Assembly (NCBI GenBank): GCA_946885845.1
Contig: CAMPHJ010000085.1
Location: 1-5,953 of the forward strand
DNA: 5,953 nucleotides
Reading direction: 5' to 3'
From: an uncultured Sphingobium sp.
Lineage (GTDB): Bacteria > Pseudomonadota > Alphaproteobacteria > Sphingomonadales > Sphingomonadaceae
Shown piece after piece: positions 1-5,953 of this stretch; within the stretch, counting starts at the first letter, position 1; each line of letters begins with the position of its first letter. Below the pieces are notes generated by a model. The model did no database searches. It was not told the DNA's origin and saw only the letters and a program-made list of their open reading frames with translations. The position numbers and the translations under genes were made by a program.

Positions 1-1069
1 CGGGCGAGAGGCTGCCCGGTTCCATATGCACATTGCTGACCCCGGCAGAGCCGCCGCCCCGGCTGGCATGGCCGGTCGGTTCAAGGCCCAATTGGCGCGC
101 CGATGCGCTGTCGAGCAGCCATCCGGTCAGCACGCCCTGTTCGATCAGCGCGGTGCGAGCGACGGGTAGCCCTTCCCCATCAAAAGGCCGCGACCGCAAG
201 CCGCGCACCCGCAGCGGATCATCGATGATGGTGACGGCGCTGTCGAACAGCGTCTGGCCCAGCGAATCGAGCAGGAAACTGGACCGCCGCGCGATGGCTG
301 GCCCCACCATGCCACCGATCAGATGGCCGATCAGGCTGGACCCGACGCGAGGATCGAAGATGACGGGCATCACGCTGCTTTCGACCTTGACCGGGTTGAG
401 CGATGCGACCGCCCTTTCCCCGGCCCTGGTGCCGATCGCCACCGCATCCTCCAGATCCTGCAGATAGCGTGCGCCATGGCTGGCATGATCGCGCTGCATG
501 TCCGCGCCGGTCCCGGCAAGGACGCTGGCCCATGTCGAATGACTGGTGCCAGCATAGGCCCCGGCGAAACCATGGCTGGTGACCAGCGCCATCTGGCTGC
601 GGCCATTGGAAGCGCCGCCGCCTTCGCTATTGGTCACGCCGGATACGGCGCGCGCGGCTCCCTCAACAATATGGGCGCGTTCGCGCAGCGCCGCTGGTTC
701 AGGTTCCGATGCGTCGGCCAGGTCGAGGTCGGCAGGCGGTTGCCGCAGCAGGCGATCTTCAGGCGCGAGTCCTGCATAGGGGTCTTCCGGCGCCTCTCGC
801 GCCATGGCGATGCAGCGTTCGACCAATGTGCCCAGCGTCTGGGGGTTCATGTCGGAGGCGGAGATGCTGGCCGACCGCTGACCCACGAAGAGGCGAAGGC
901 CGATTTCTTCGCCTTCCGACCGCTCCACATCCTCCAGCGCGCCCAGACGGACCGACACGGTGGTCGATGCATTGCCGGAATAGACCGCATCGGCCGCGTC
1001 CGCCCCGGCCCTGCGTGCCGCCGTCACCAGATCCTGCGTGCGCGACTGGGCTTCTTCGAGGCTGAGCAT
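1..1069 (-). CDS. pmbA: TldD/PmbA family protein, PmbA (TldE)-type subunit, C-terminus cut off by window edge
   Basis: The reading frame from the ATG at 1069 is open for 356 codons and leaves the window at base 1. E. coli PmbA is about 450 residues, so roughly the last fifth is missing. The protein begins MLSLEEAQSRTQDLV. The best matches to PmbA are GSSLIGHLIGGMVG at about residues 243-256, a following SSFLLDSLGQTLF block, and the glycine-rich GHASRGGGSAGVSN stretch at about 333-346 leading into HMEPG. In the family, TldD carries a metal-binding HExxxH and pairs with PmbA/TldE, which lacks it; the complex is a cytoplasmic metalloprotease, in E. coli needed for microcin B17 maturation and CcdA turnover. 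No HExxxH is present in the visible part; the corresponding area reads GHLIGG, so this is the non-catalytic-type partner. It lies 45 nt behind nudC and may be co-transcribed. A weak AGGA (complement of 1083-1086) sits 13 nt before the start. The partner tldD is not in the window. Confidence 0.9.
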   Translation of the reverse strand, partial: MLSLEEAQSRTQDLVTAARRAGADAADAVYSGNASTTVSVRLGALEDVERSEGEEIGLRLFVGQRSASISASDMNPQTLGTLVERCIAMAREAPEDPYAGLAPEDRLLRQPPADLDLADASEPEPAALRERAHIVEGAARAVSGVTNSEGGGASNGRSQMALVTSHGFAGAYAGTSHSTWASVLAGTGADMQRDHASHGARYLQDLEDAVAIGTRAGERAVASLNPVKVESSVMPVIFDPRVGSSLIGHLIGGMVGPAIARRSSFLLDSLGQTLFDSAVTIIDDPLRVRGLRSRPFDGEGLPVARTALIEQGVLTGWLLDSASARQLGLEPTGHASRGGGSAGVSNVHMEPGSLSP

Positions 1070-1114
1070 AGCTTTGCAATGATCCTGTTTGGGGCGGGGT
1101 GGAGGCTCAGGGCC

Positions 1115-2035
1115 TTACGCGCTTGGTCCGGGCGGGACAAGCTGTGCGTCGAGCCAGTGTTTCAGAAGATGGTGAGCGACGGCCATGGGCGGGGGCGCAA
1201 TGAAGGGCGCGGCGGGATCATTGGCAAGCGCCGCGCGCACCCCAGCTGCATCGCACCAGAAGGCATGTTCGATTTCCGTTTCGTCCAGCGTCAGCGCATC
1301 ATCCCGCGCCTGACCGATGCAGGCGATCATCAGCGACGATGGGAAGGGCCAGGGCTGGCTCATGACATAGCGGACGGAATGGACGGTGACGCCCGCTTCC
1401 TCCTTGATCTCACGCGCGACTGCTTCCTCGATCGTCTCGCCCGGTTCGATGAAACCCGCGAGCGCTGAATAGAAGCGATCCGGCCAGCGATGCTGCCGCC
1501 CGACCAGCACCCGTCCGTCATGTTCGGCCAGCATGATCGCGACTGGGTCGACGCGCGGGAAATGTTCGGAATTGCAGGCGCCGCAGCGCCTCGCCCAGCC
1601 TGCCTTTTCAGGATGAGAAGGCGACCCGCAGACAGAACAGAAGCGATGGCGGGCATGCCAGTGAACCAGACTGCGGGCCGTGCCATATAGCGCGACCTCA
1701 TGCGCGGGCAGTTGGGTTGCGATGGCGTGGCTGCGTTCGGTCGGGAAAAAGCCGCCCTCCACTTCAGTCAAGAGGCGGACGAATACCGGGCGCTGGCCTT
1801 CGTCGAGACCGAGCAGCACATGATCCTGCGCGTCCGCTCCCGGCTCCGGCTCGACCATCGCCAGATGCCCGTCGGCCATGACCGGGTCCAGCCCGTCGAG
1901 CATCACAAGCCGCGCCTGGGGCGATGCAAAGGCCTGCGCGACCAGTTCCGGGCGGGTGCGGATATGATCGGCGCGGTCGATCTGTCCCCCGACGAACCCA
2001 AGCTGTTCGCGCAAGGGGCGGCTGTGGTCAGGCAT
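1115..2035 (-). CDS. nudC: NAD(H) diphosphatase NudC (zinc-ribbon NUDIX hydrolase)
   Basis: This 306-residue protein hydrolyses NADH/NAD+ to nicotinamide mononucleotide and AMP; family members also remove NAD caps from RNA. Three parts are visible: a divergent N-terminal NUDIX-like domain (about 1-120), a zinc ribbon with cysteines at 133, 136, 151 and 154, and the catalytic NUDIX domain. The NUDIX box at 194-216 fits Gx5Ex7REUxEExGU exactly (REIKEEAGV at its end). It is followed by SQPWPFPSS at 226-234, which matches the SQPWPFPxS signature that separates NADH diphosphatases from other NUDIX enzymes. The protein is longer than E. coli NudC (257 residues), with the extra length mainly in the N-terminal domain. 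The start ATG overlaps the mutY stop (shared 8 nt) and has a strong AAGGAG 10 nt upstream, which fixes the start. It is cytoplasmic and probably transcribed with mutY. Confidence 0.95.
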   Translation of the reverse strand: MPDHSRPLREQLGFVGGQIDRADHIRTRPELVAQAFASPQARLVMLDGLDPVMADGHLAMVEPEPGADAQDHVLLGLDEGQRPVFVRLLTEVEGGFFPTERSHAIATQLPAHEVALYGTARSLVHWHARHRFCSVCGSPSHPEKAGWARRCGACNSEHFPRVDPVAIMLAEHDGRVLVGRQHRWPDRFYSALAGFIEPGETIEEAVAREIKEEAGVTVHSVRYVMSQPWPFPSSLMIACIGQARDDALTLDETEIEHAFWCDAAGVRAALANDPAAPFIAPPPMAVAHHLLKHWLDAQLVPPGPSA

Positions 2036-3092
2036 TTAGCTGATTCTCCTTCATCGCGACCTCTGCCGCGCGACGGAACAGGGTTGGAAGTCCTGCCTCC
2101 GCAATCTGATCAAGCGGCCACCATTCGCCATCGCCCGGCGGCGTGATGTCCAGCGGCAGATGCGCCACATGCACGGTCAGGCTGAGCGAAAAATGGGTGA
2201 AGACATGGGCCACGGGGTCGGTGATTGTCGTCCATTTCGCGGGCAGCGGCGGGGCTGCTTCGGGTGCGGCGTTCCAGTCCGACGACGGCAATGCGCGCAT
2301 CCCGCCCAGCAGGCCCCTGGCAGGACGGCGGACCAACCAGACATGGCCATCGGCGCGTTCGATCCACCAGCCATGGCCCAGGCGGTGGGGTCGTGGCTTC
2401 TTTGCCAGCCGGACCGGAAAGGCGGCGGGATCGGCAGTGCGGAAGGCGGCGCAATCCGCACGTAACGGGCAGACGCCGCAGGCAGGATTGCGCGGCGTGC
2501 ATATGGTCGCGCCCAGGTCCATCATCGCCTGCGCAAAGTCGCCTGCTCGGCTGTCGGGCGTTACGCGGTCCGCCGCCGCGCGTATTTCCGGCCGGGCGGC
2601 GGGCATCGGCGTTTCGATGGCAAAAAGCCGCGCCACCACCCGTTCGACATTGGCGTCCACCACCACCGCCCGGCGGCCAAAGGCGATCGCAGCGACGGCG
2701 GCGGCGGTATAGTCGCCGATGCCGGGCAAGGCCCGCAGGCCTGCTTCGGTCGATGGGAAAGCGCCGCCATGCTCCGCCGCCACGACGCGGGCGCAGGCGA
2801 GCAGGTTGCGCGCCCGCGCATAATAGCCCAGCCCAGCCCATGCCGCCATGAGGTCGGCATCATCGGCACTGGCAAGCGCTTCGACCGTTGGCCAGCGTTC
2901 GGTGAATTTCCTGAAATAGGGGATGACCGCGGCCACCGTCGTCTGTTGCAGCATGACTTCGGAAAGCCACACGCGATAGGGGTCGGCGGCGTTGCTTCCC
3001 GGTGGCGCGCGCCACGGCAGGCGGCGCGCGTGAAGGTCATAATGCGCCAGCAGGTCCCCGGCGATTTTTATGTGACGACCCTCGACGCGCAT
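2028..3092 (-). CDS. mutY: Adenine DNA glycosylase MutY
   Basis: This 354-residue base-excision repair enzyme removes adenine mispaired with 8-oxoguanine. The HhH-GPD glycosylase domain is intact: SEVMLQQTT (44-52) holds the catalytic Glu45, the helix-hairpin-helix is LPGIGDYTA (122-130), and VDANVERVVARLF (145-157) holds the catalytic Asp146. The [4Fe-4S] cysteines C198, C205, C208 and C214 fit Cx6Cx2Cx5C. The C-terminal NUDIX-like domain, which recognises 8-oxoguanine, runs from about 235 and contains the FTHF motif at 298-301. No catalytic or cluster residue is missing. The start at 3092 leaves the usual short lead before HYDLHARRLPWR; no better in-frame start is visible, although no strong Shine-Dalgarno precedes it. 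It is divergent from dciA across 26 bp and overlaps nudC by 8 nt (ATGCCTGA read on the minus strand), suggesting translational coupling. Confidence 0.97.
   Translation of the reverse strand: MRVEGRHIKIAGDLLAHYDLHARRLPWRAPPGSNAADPYRVWLSEVMLQQTTVAAVIPYFRKFTERWPTVEALASADDADLMAAWAGLGYYARARNLLACARVVAAEHGGAFPSTEAGLRALPGIGDYTAAAVAAIAFGRRAVVVDANVERVVARLFAIETPMPAARPEIRAAADRVTPDSRAGDFAQAMMDLGATICTPRNPACGVCPLRADCAAFRTADPAAFPVRLAKKPRPHRLGHGWWIERADGHVWLVRRPARGLLGGMRALPSSDWNAAPEAAPPLPAKWTTITDPVAHVFTHFSLSLTVHVAHLPLDITPPGDGEWWPLDQIAEAGLPTLFRRAAEVAMKENQLNA
2046..2051 (-). promoter_or_regulatory. Strong Shine-Dalgarno of nudC, inside the end of mutY
   Basis: On the minus strand these bases read AAGGAG and lie 10 nt before the nudC ATG (2035). 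They are also part of the last codons of mutY (Lys-Glu-Asn near residues 348-350). It is the best ribosome binding site seen in the window and supports the overlapping start of nudC. Ribosomes finishing mutY would end 8 nt into nudC, so re-initiation and fresh initiation are both possible. Confidence 0.7.
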
Positions 3093-3118
3093 GGCGGCGC
3101 TATGCCATTAAGCGAGCG
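3093..3118. other. Short divergent intergenic region between mutY and dciA
   Basis: Only 26 bp separate the two divergent start codons. The gap is too short for two complete non-overlapping promoters, so the -35/-10 elements of each gene must overlap or lie in the first codons of the other gene, or the genes may be transcribed from elsewhere. I see no convincing -35/-10 pair or inverted repeat here. An AT-richer patch (GATTTTTATG, 3062-3071) lies just inside the mutY start and could contribute to the dciA promoter, but this is a guess. Confidence 0.5.
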
Positions 3119-3661
3119 ATGACGGAACGCCCCCCAACGCCAAAAAATAAAAGCCGCAATACCAAGGGCAGCGATCGCCCGCGCGTGGGCGGGCCAAGGC
3201 AGATTGCCGATTTGATGCCCCAGATCGGGGCCGCCGCTTTCCGCAAGTTCGGCTTTGTCCAGTCCAGCATCGTGACGCGCTGGGCCGAGATTGTGGGCGC
3301 GCATTATGCCGACATTTCCGCGCCCGAATCGATCCGTTTCCCGGTGGGAAAGAAGGCGGAAGGCACGCTGCAACTGACGGTGATGAGCGGCTATGCCCCG
3401 ATGATCCAGCATGTGCTGCCCGACATCATCGAACGGGTGAACCGCTTTTTCGGCTATGCCGCCGTCGCCAGGATAGCGATGCGGCAGGGGGAGGTGCGCG
3501 CCACGCCGGGCGAGCGCCGCCCGCCGCCCCGCAATTTGAAGCCCGTGCCGGTGGAACTGGGCGATTCGCTGCGTGGCATCGGCGACCCCGAACTGCGCGC
3601 GGTGCTGGAATCGCTGGCCCAGGGGCTTGTCAATTCCAGCGGCTTGCCCAAGGTCACATAA
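3119..3661 (+). CDS. dciA: DUF721 protein, DciA-type replicative helicase loader/operator
   Basis: The 180-residue protein carries a DUF721 domain, the core of DciA, which interacts with DnaB helicase and helps load it in the many bacteria lacking DnaC/DnaI. Visible family features are IVTRWAEIVGAHYADISAPESIRFP (51-75 region), then GTLQLTVMSGYAPMIQHVLPDIIERVNRFFGY (about 82-113), the KH-like alpha/beta core. The first 28 residues are rich in Lys, Arg and Pro and look disordered. Residues about 125-145 are also Pro/Arg-rich and likely flexible, and a short helical tail (150-172) follows. The frame is open further upstream to 3002, but a longer start would overlap mutY antisense and add no family sequence, so ATG 3119 is preferred. 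No strong Shine-Dalgarno is present. The assignment rests on DUF721 recognition; the helicase role is from characterised family members. Confidence 0.87.
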   Translation: MTERPPTPKNKSRNTKGSDRPRVGGPRQIADLMPQIGAAAFRKFGFVQSSIVTRWAEIVGAHYADISAPESIRFPVGKKAEGTLQLTVMSGYAPMIQHVLPDIIERVNRFFGYAAVARIAMRQGEVRATPGERRPPPRNLKPVPVELGDSLRGIGDPELRAVLESLAQGLVNSSGLPKVT

Positions 3662-3696
3662 GCAATGCTTCGGCTTCCATTCAGGACGCGCGCCAT

Positions 3697-4374
3697 ATGA
3701 ACCGGCATATGAGACAGTTTATCCTGCCGCTTGCCCTGGCTGCTGTTCCCGCCACGCTGGCAGCAGCGCCGGTTGCGTGGACCAGTCACGTCGCCATGTC
3801 GCCGATCGGCGGCCATGTGCTGGGCAATCCGGCAGCGCCGACCAAGCTGGTCGAATATGTAAGCTACACCTGCAACCACTGCGCCCATTTCGTGGCGGAG
3901 GCGAGTGGGTCGCTCAAGACCGGATATGTGCAAGGCGGCAAGGTCAGCGTGGAGGTCCGCAACGCGGTGCGGGACAAATATGACCTGACCGCCGCCCTGC
4001 TGGCGCGGTGCGGAGGGCCAAAGCGGTTCTTTGGCAATCATGAGGCCCTGTTCGCCAACCAGAACGCCTGGATGGAAAAGCTGCAGGTCTATGACCGGGA
4101 CGCCGCCAAGCCGCAGGAGCAGAAGGCGGCGTTGCGCGACATCGGGCAGAAGACCGGGCTGTATGCACTGATGGCGAAGCGCGGCTTTTCCCCCGCGCAA
4201 CTCAACGCATGTATCGGCAATGCAGCGTCGATGAAGCAGATATTGGCGATGACCGACGAAGCCTGGAAAAAGGTGAAGATTGGCGGCACGCCCGCCTTTA
4301 CCATCAACGGGGCACTGGCTGGCGGATCGAGCTGGACGGACTTGCGCGCCGCATTGCCGACCACCGCGCAGTAA
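3697..4374 (+). CDS. Exported DsbA-like thiol:disulfide oxidoreductase (first of tandem pair)
   Basis: This 225-residue periplasmic thioredoxin-fold protein is probably a dithiol oxidase or related Dsb enzyme. A Sec signal peptide is visible: basic start NRHMRQ, hydrophobic core FILPLALAAVPATLA, and likely cleavage after AAA near residue 24. The active site CNHC is at 59-62 in SYTCNHC, preceded by GNPAAPTKLVEY, and the cis-proline loop GTPAF has Pro199. His as the second residue between the cysteines resembles DsbA (CPHC), hinting at an oxidising role; DsbC and DsbG have Tyr there. Two further cysteines, C105 (LLARCGG) and C172, match a pair in the next gene and may form a second, structural disulfide as reported for Wolbachia alpha-DsbA1. 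An AGGA at 3683-3686 lies 10 nt before ATG 3697 and favours it over the in-frame ATG at 3709. It starts 35 nt after dciA. The exact redox direction cannot be told from sequence. Confidence 0.9.
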   Translation: MNRHMRQFILPLALAAVPATLAAAPVAWTSHVAMSPIGGHVLGNPAAPTKLVEYVSYTCNHCAHFVAEASGSLKTGYVQGGKVSVEVRNAVRDKYDLTAALLARCGGPKRFFGNHEALFANQNAWMEKLQVYDRDAAKPQEQKAALRDIGQKTGLYALMAKRGFSPAQLNACIGNAASMKQILAMTDEAWKKVKIGGTPAFTINGALAGGSSWTDLRAALPTTAQ

Positions 4375-4419
4375 ACTAAACAAGCCGAACGACACGCCCA
4401 CAAGCGGAGCCTGAATTAC

Positions 4420-5154
4420 GTGAAAGCCATTCCCGCAATCGCCCTGATCGCCCTTTCCCTGACCCTGGCCGCCTGCGGCAAGACGGACGCGGGCAATTCG
4501 ACCGCCGCCAGCCCCGTGGACGCCGTTGCGGCCCCCGCCGGGACCAGTTGGTCATCGACGGTGACGGCAACGCCAGACGGCAACTTCGTCATGGGCAACC
4601 CGCAGGCGAAGGTGAAGCTGCTGGAATTCGCGTCCTACACATGCAGCCACTGCCGCGACTTCGCCGCCGAAGCATCGGACGAAATCCGCAAGATCGTCGA
4701 CACCGGCAAGATGAGTTATGAATTGCGCAACTTCGTGCGCGATCCCATCGACATATCCACGTCTCTGCTGGCGCGGTGCGGCGGCAAGGACCTGTTCTAT
4801 CCGCTGTCCGATCAGTTTTTCGCCAACCAGAATGCGATGTTCGAAAAGGCGCAAGCTTTGGGTGACGCGCAATATCAGCAGTTGATGAGCGCGCCGCCTG
4901 CGCAGCGCTTTGGCCAGCTTGCCGACGCCATCGGCCTCATCGATTTCGCCAAGCAGCGCGGCATCGCCGAAGATCAGGCCAAGCAGTGCCTGGCCGACAC
5001 CGCCGCCGCCGAAAAGCTGGCGAAGGGCGTGGAAGCCGCATCGTCGGAATATAAGATCGAAGGTACGCCGACCTTCGTCCTGAACGGCACGGTGCTGGAA
5101 AACACCGCAAATTGGGCGACATTGCAGTCCAAGTTGAAGCAAGCGGGTCTCTGA
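4420..5154 (+). CDS. DsbA-like thiol:disulfide oxidoreductase, predicted lipoprotein (second of tandem pair)
   Basis: This 244-residue protein is a paralog of the preceding gene product. It begins with a lipoprotein signal: MKAIPAIALIALSLTLAACG, with lipobox LAAC and lipidation expected at Cys19, followed by a flexible Ala/Ser/Pro linker to about residue 45. The thioredoxin fold follows, with active site CSHC at 75-78 (FASYTCSHC) and cis-proline Pro217 in GTPTFVLNG. C120 (LLARCGG) and C190 correspond to C105 and C172 of its neighbour. Shared blocks include GNP, SYTC.HC, LLARCGG and FANQNA. It should act anchored to a membrane on the periplasmic side. The start is GTG at 4420, with GGAG at 4405-4408; 45 nt separate it from the upstream stop. 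Substrates and any DsbB-type partner are not shown in the window. Confidence 0.9.
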   Translation: MKAIPAIALIALSLTLAACGKTDAGNSTAASPVDAVAAPAGTSWSSTVTATPDGNFVMGNPQAKVKLLEFASYTCSHCRDFAAEASDEIRKIVDTGKMSYELRNFVRDPIDISTSLLARCGGKDLFYPLSDQFFANQNAMFEKAQALGDAQYQQLMSAPPAQRFGQLADAIGLIDFAKQRGIAEDQAKQCLADTAAAEKLAKGVEAASSEYKIEGTPTFVLNGTVLENTANWATLQSKLKQAGL

Positions 5155-5204
5155 TTGTCATCCGGGGGGCTGACATTCCACTGTTCCTGTTCGGCAGGCC
5201 GCGC

Positions 5205-5216
5205 GGCTGCGCAGCC
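5205..5216. repeat. Perfect 12-bp GC palindrome upstream of smc
   Basis: GGCTGCGCAGCC is a perfect inverted repeat in the 80-nt gap between the second DsbA-like gene and smc, 18 nt before the smc start. An overlapping alternative pairing joins GCGGCT (5203-5208) with AGCCGC (5226-5231). There is no T-run after it, so it is not a standard intrinsic terminator. It could form an mRNA hairpin near the smc translation start, or be chance in GC-rich DNA. The rest of the gap holds nothing I can name. Confidence 0.3.
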
Positions 5217-5234
5217 TTGCCCTGAAGCCGCCCC

Positions 5235-5953
5235 GTGCAGATAAAGCGGCTCAAACTATCCGGCTTCAAAAGTTTCGTGGACTCCACGGAACTGCGGATC
5301 GAGCCGGGGCTGACAGGCATTGTCGGTCCCAATGGCTGTGGCAAGTCCAACCTGCTGGAAGCGATAAGATGGGTGATGGGCGAATCCAGCGCCCGCTCCA
5401 TGCGCGGCGGCGGCATGGAAGATGTGATCTTCGCGGGCACATCAACCCGGCCGCAGCGCGACTTTGCCGAAGTGTCGCTGCTGACGGTGCAGGAACAGGG
5501 CGAACTGTTCAACGCCGTTGAGGTGGGCGATGACGGCGAGCTGGAAGTCACGCGCCGGATCGAGCGCGGCGCAGGCAGCGCCTATCGCGCCAATGGCCGC
5601 GATGTCCGGGCCAAGGATGTCACGCTGATCTTCGCCGACGCCGCCACGGGGCCGCACAGCCCGGCGCTGGTCAGCCAGGGGCGGATCGCCGCCGTCATCG
5701 CCGCCCGACCGCAGGAACGGCGCGCCATGCTGGAGGAGGCGGCTGGCATTTCCGGCCTGCACGTCCGCCGCAGGGATGCCGAACAAAAGCTGCGCGCGGC
5801 AGAGGCCAATCTGGTCCGGCTGGACGAAATCATGTCGGATATGGAGGCGCGGGCCAGCAGCCTGCGCCGCCAGGCTAAGGCGGCGGAGCGCTATATCCGC
5901 CTGTCGGAACAGATACGCAGCGCGGAAGGGCGCGTGCTGTTCGCCCGCTGGCG
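5235..5953 (+). CDS. smc: Chromosome segregation ATPase SMC, N-terminal part (runs off the window)
   Basis: The first 239 codons of SMC are present, a cytoplasmic ATPase that with ScpA/ScpB forms a ring which organises and helps separate chromosomes. Full-length proteins are about 1,150 residues, so the coiled-coil arms, hinge and C-terminal head lie outside. Visible landmarks are [14 protein letters not shown] at the start, Walker A GPNGCGKS (31-38), the R-loop region [12 protein letters not shown] with Arg57, NGRDV (120-124), the Q-loop in LVSQGRI (Gln148), and [18 protein letters not shown] (166-183), after which a coiled coil rich in Ala, Glu and Arg begins. The start is GTG 5235: an in-frame TGA at 5223-5225 lies only four codons upstream and rules out any longer start except non-standard ones. 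A weak GAAG (5224-5227) may serve as ribosome binding site. The ABC signature and Walker B are not in view. Confidence 0.96.
   Translation, partial: MQIKRLKLSGFKSFVDSTELRIEPGLTGIVGPNGCGKSNLLEAIRWVMGESSARSMRGGGMEDVIFAGTSTRPQRDFAEVSLLTVQEQGELFNAVEVGDDGELEVTRRIERGAGSAYRANGRDVRAKDVTLIFADAATGPHSPALVSQGRIAAVIAARPQERRAMLEEAAGISGLHVRRRDAEQKLRAAEANLVRLDEIMSDMEARASSLRRQAKAAERYIRLSEQIRSAEGRVLFARW

Noticed and set aside
1070..1114. Possible terminator between nudC and the pmbA-type gene
   Set aside because: G/C-rich runs are present but I could not form a convincing inverted repeat followed by T residues on the minus strand.
323..1468. Long plus-strand open frame (381 codons) running antisense across the pmbA and nudC genes and their gap
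   Set aside because: Its translation has no recognisable family features and is rich in Arg/Gly/Ala, as expected for an antisense frame in GC-rich DNA. Both opposite-strand genes are confidently identified.
2143..2851. Several 190-240 codon frames overlapping mutY in other frames on both strands
   Set aside because: They are low-complexity Arg/Pro/Ala-rich translations caused by high GC; MutY is intact with all catalytic and cluster residues.
3002..3118. Longer N-terminus for the DUF721 protein
   Set aside because: It would overlap the mutY coding start on the opposite strand and adds an Arg/Ala-rich stretch with no family similarity; ATG 3119 is the simpler start.
3695..3711. Repeated CATATG 12 bp apart at the first DsbA-like start, as a possible operator
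   Set aside because: It is just two in-frame Met codons each preceded by CAT; a 6-bp palindrome twice over is weak evidence for a binding site.
3454..4401. Long minus-strand open frame (315 codons) opposite dciA and the first DsbA-like gene
   Set aside because: The plus strand carries two convincing genes with domain motifs and a signal peptide here; the antisense product shows no domain and spans a gene boundary.
4375..4419. Possible terminator or promoter between the two DsbA-like genes
   Set aside because: The 45-nt gap has no stem-loop with a T-run and no clear promoter elements; only a GGAG ribosome binding site is seen.
1..5953. Mobile element, phage, CRISPR or defence system
   Set aside because: All coding space is taken by recognisable housekeeping families; no transposase, integrase, terminal repeats or spaced direct repeats were seen.

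Overview
The window is ordinary, densely coding, GC-rich bacterial chromosome. The gene set and order (mutY next to a DUF721/DciA gene, then DsbA-like thiol oxidoreductases, then smc) together with the protein styles (MutY with VDANV, SMC starting [14 protein letters not shown], alphaproteobacterial-type DsbA proteins with an extra cysteine pair) point to an alphaproteobacterium, most likely a sphingomonad (Sphingobium/Sphingomonas-like). That placement is from recognition, not from a database search. I see no tRNA, rRNA, CRISPR array, insertion sequence, integrase or phage gene.

Layout: two divergent gene blocks meet at a 26-bp gap (3093-3118). The left block is on the minus strand and is read right to left: mutY (3092-2028, adenine DNA glycosylase), nudC (2035-1115, NAD(H) diphosphatase), and the start of a pmbA/tldE-type gene (1069 to beyond base 1). 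mutY and nudC overlap by 8 nt, and nudC has a strong Shine-Dalgarno inside the end of mutY. The right block is on the plus strand: a DUF721 protein of the DciA helicase-loader family (3119-3661), two tandem paralogous DsbA-like thioredoxin-fold proteins (3697-4374, Sec-exported; 4420-5154, lipoprotein), and the first 239 codons of smc (5235 to beyond 5953). Gaps within the right block are 35, 45 and 80 nt, with no convincing terminator, so it may be one transcription unit.

How the genes fit together: mutY removes A opposite 8-oxoguanine, and NudC hydrolyses NAD(H) and can remove NAD caps from RNA. DciA loads or operates the replicative helicase, and SMC organises the replicated chromosome. 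The two DsbA-like proteins act outside the cytoplasm and have no obvious mechanistic link to the DNA genes around them. Nothing in the window clearly qualifies as a new system. The most interesting points are the tandem pair of differently localised DsbA paralogs, both with the same second cysteine pair, placed between two chromosome-maintenance genes, and the very compact mutY/dciA divergent start region.
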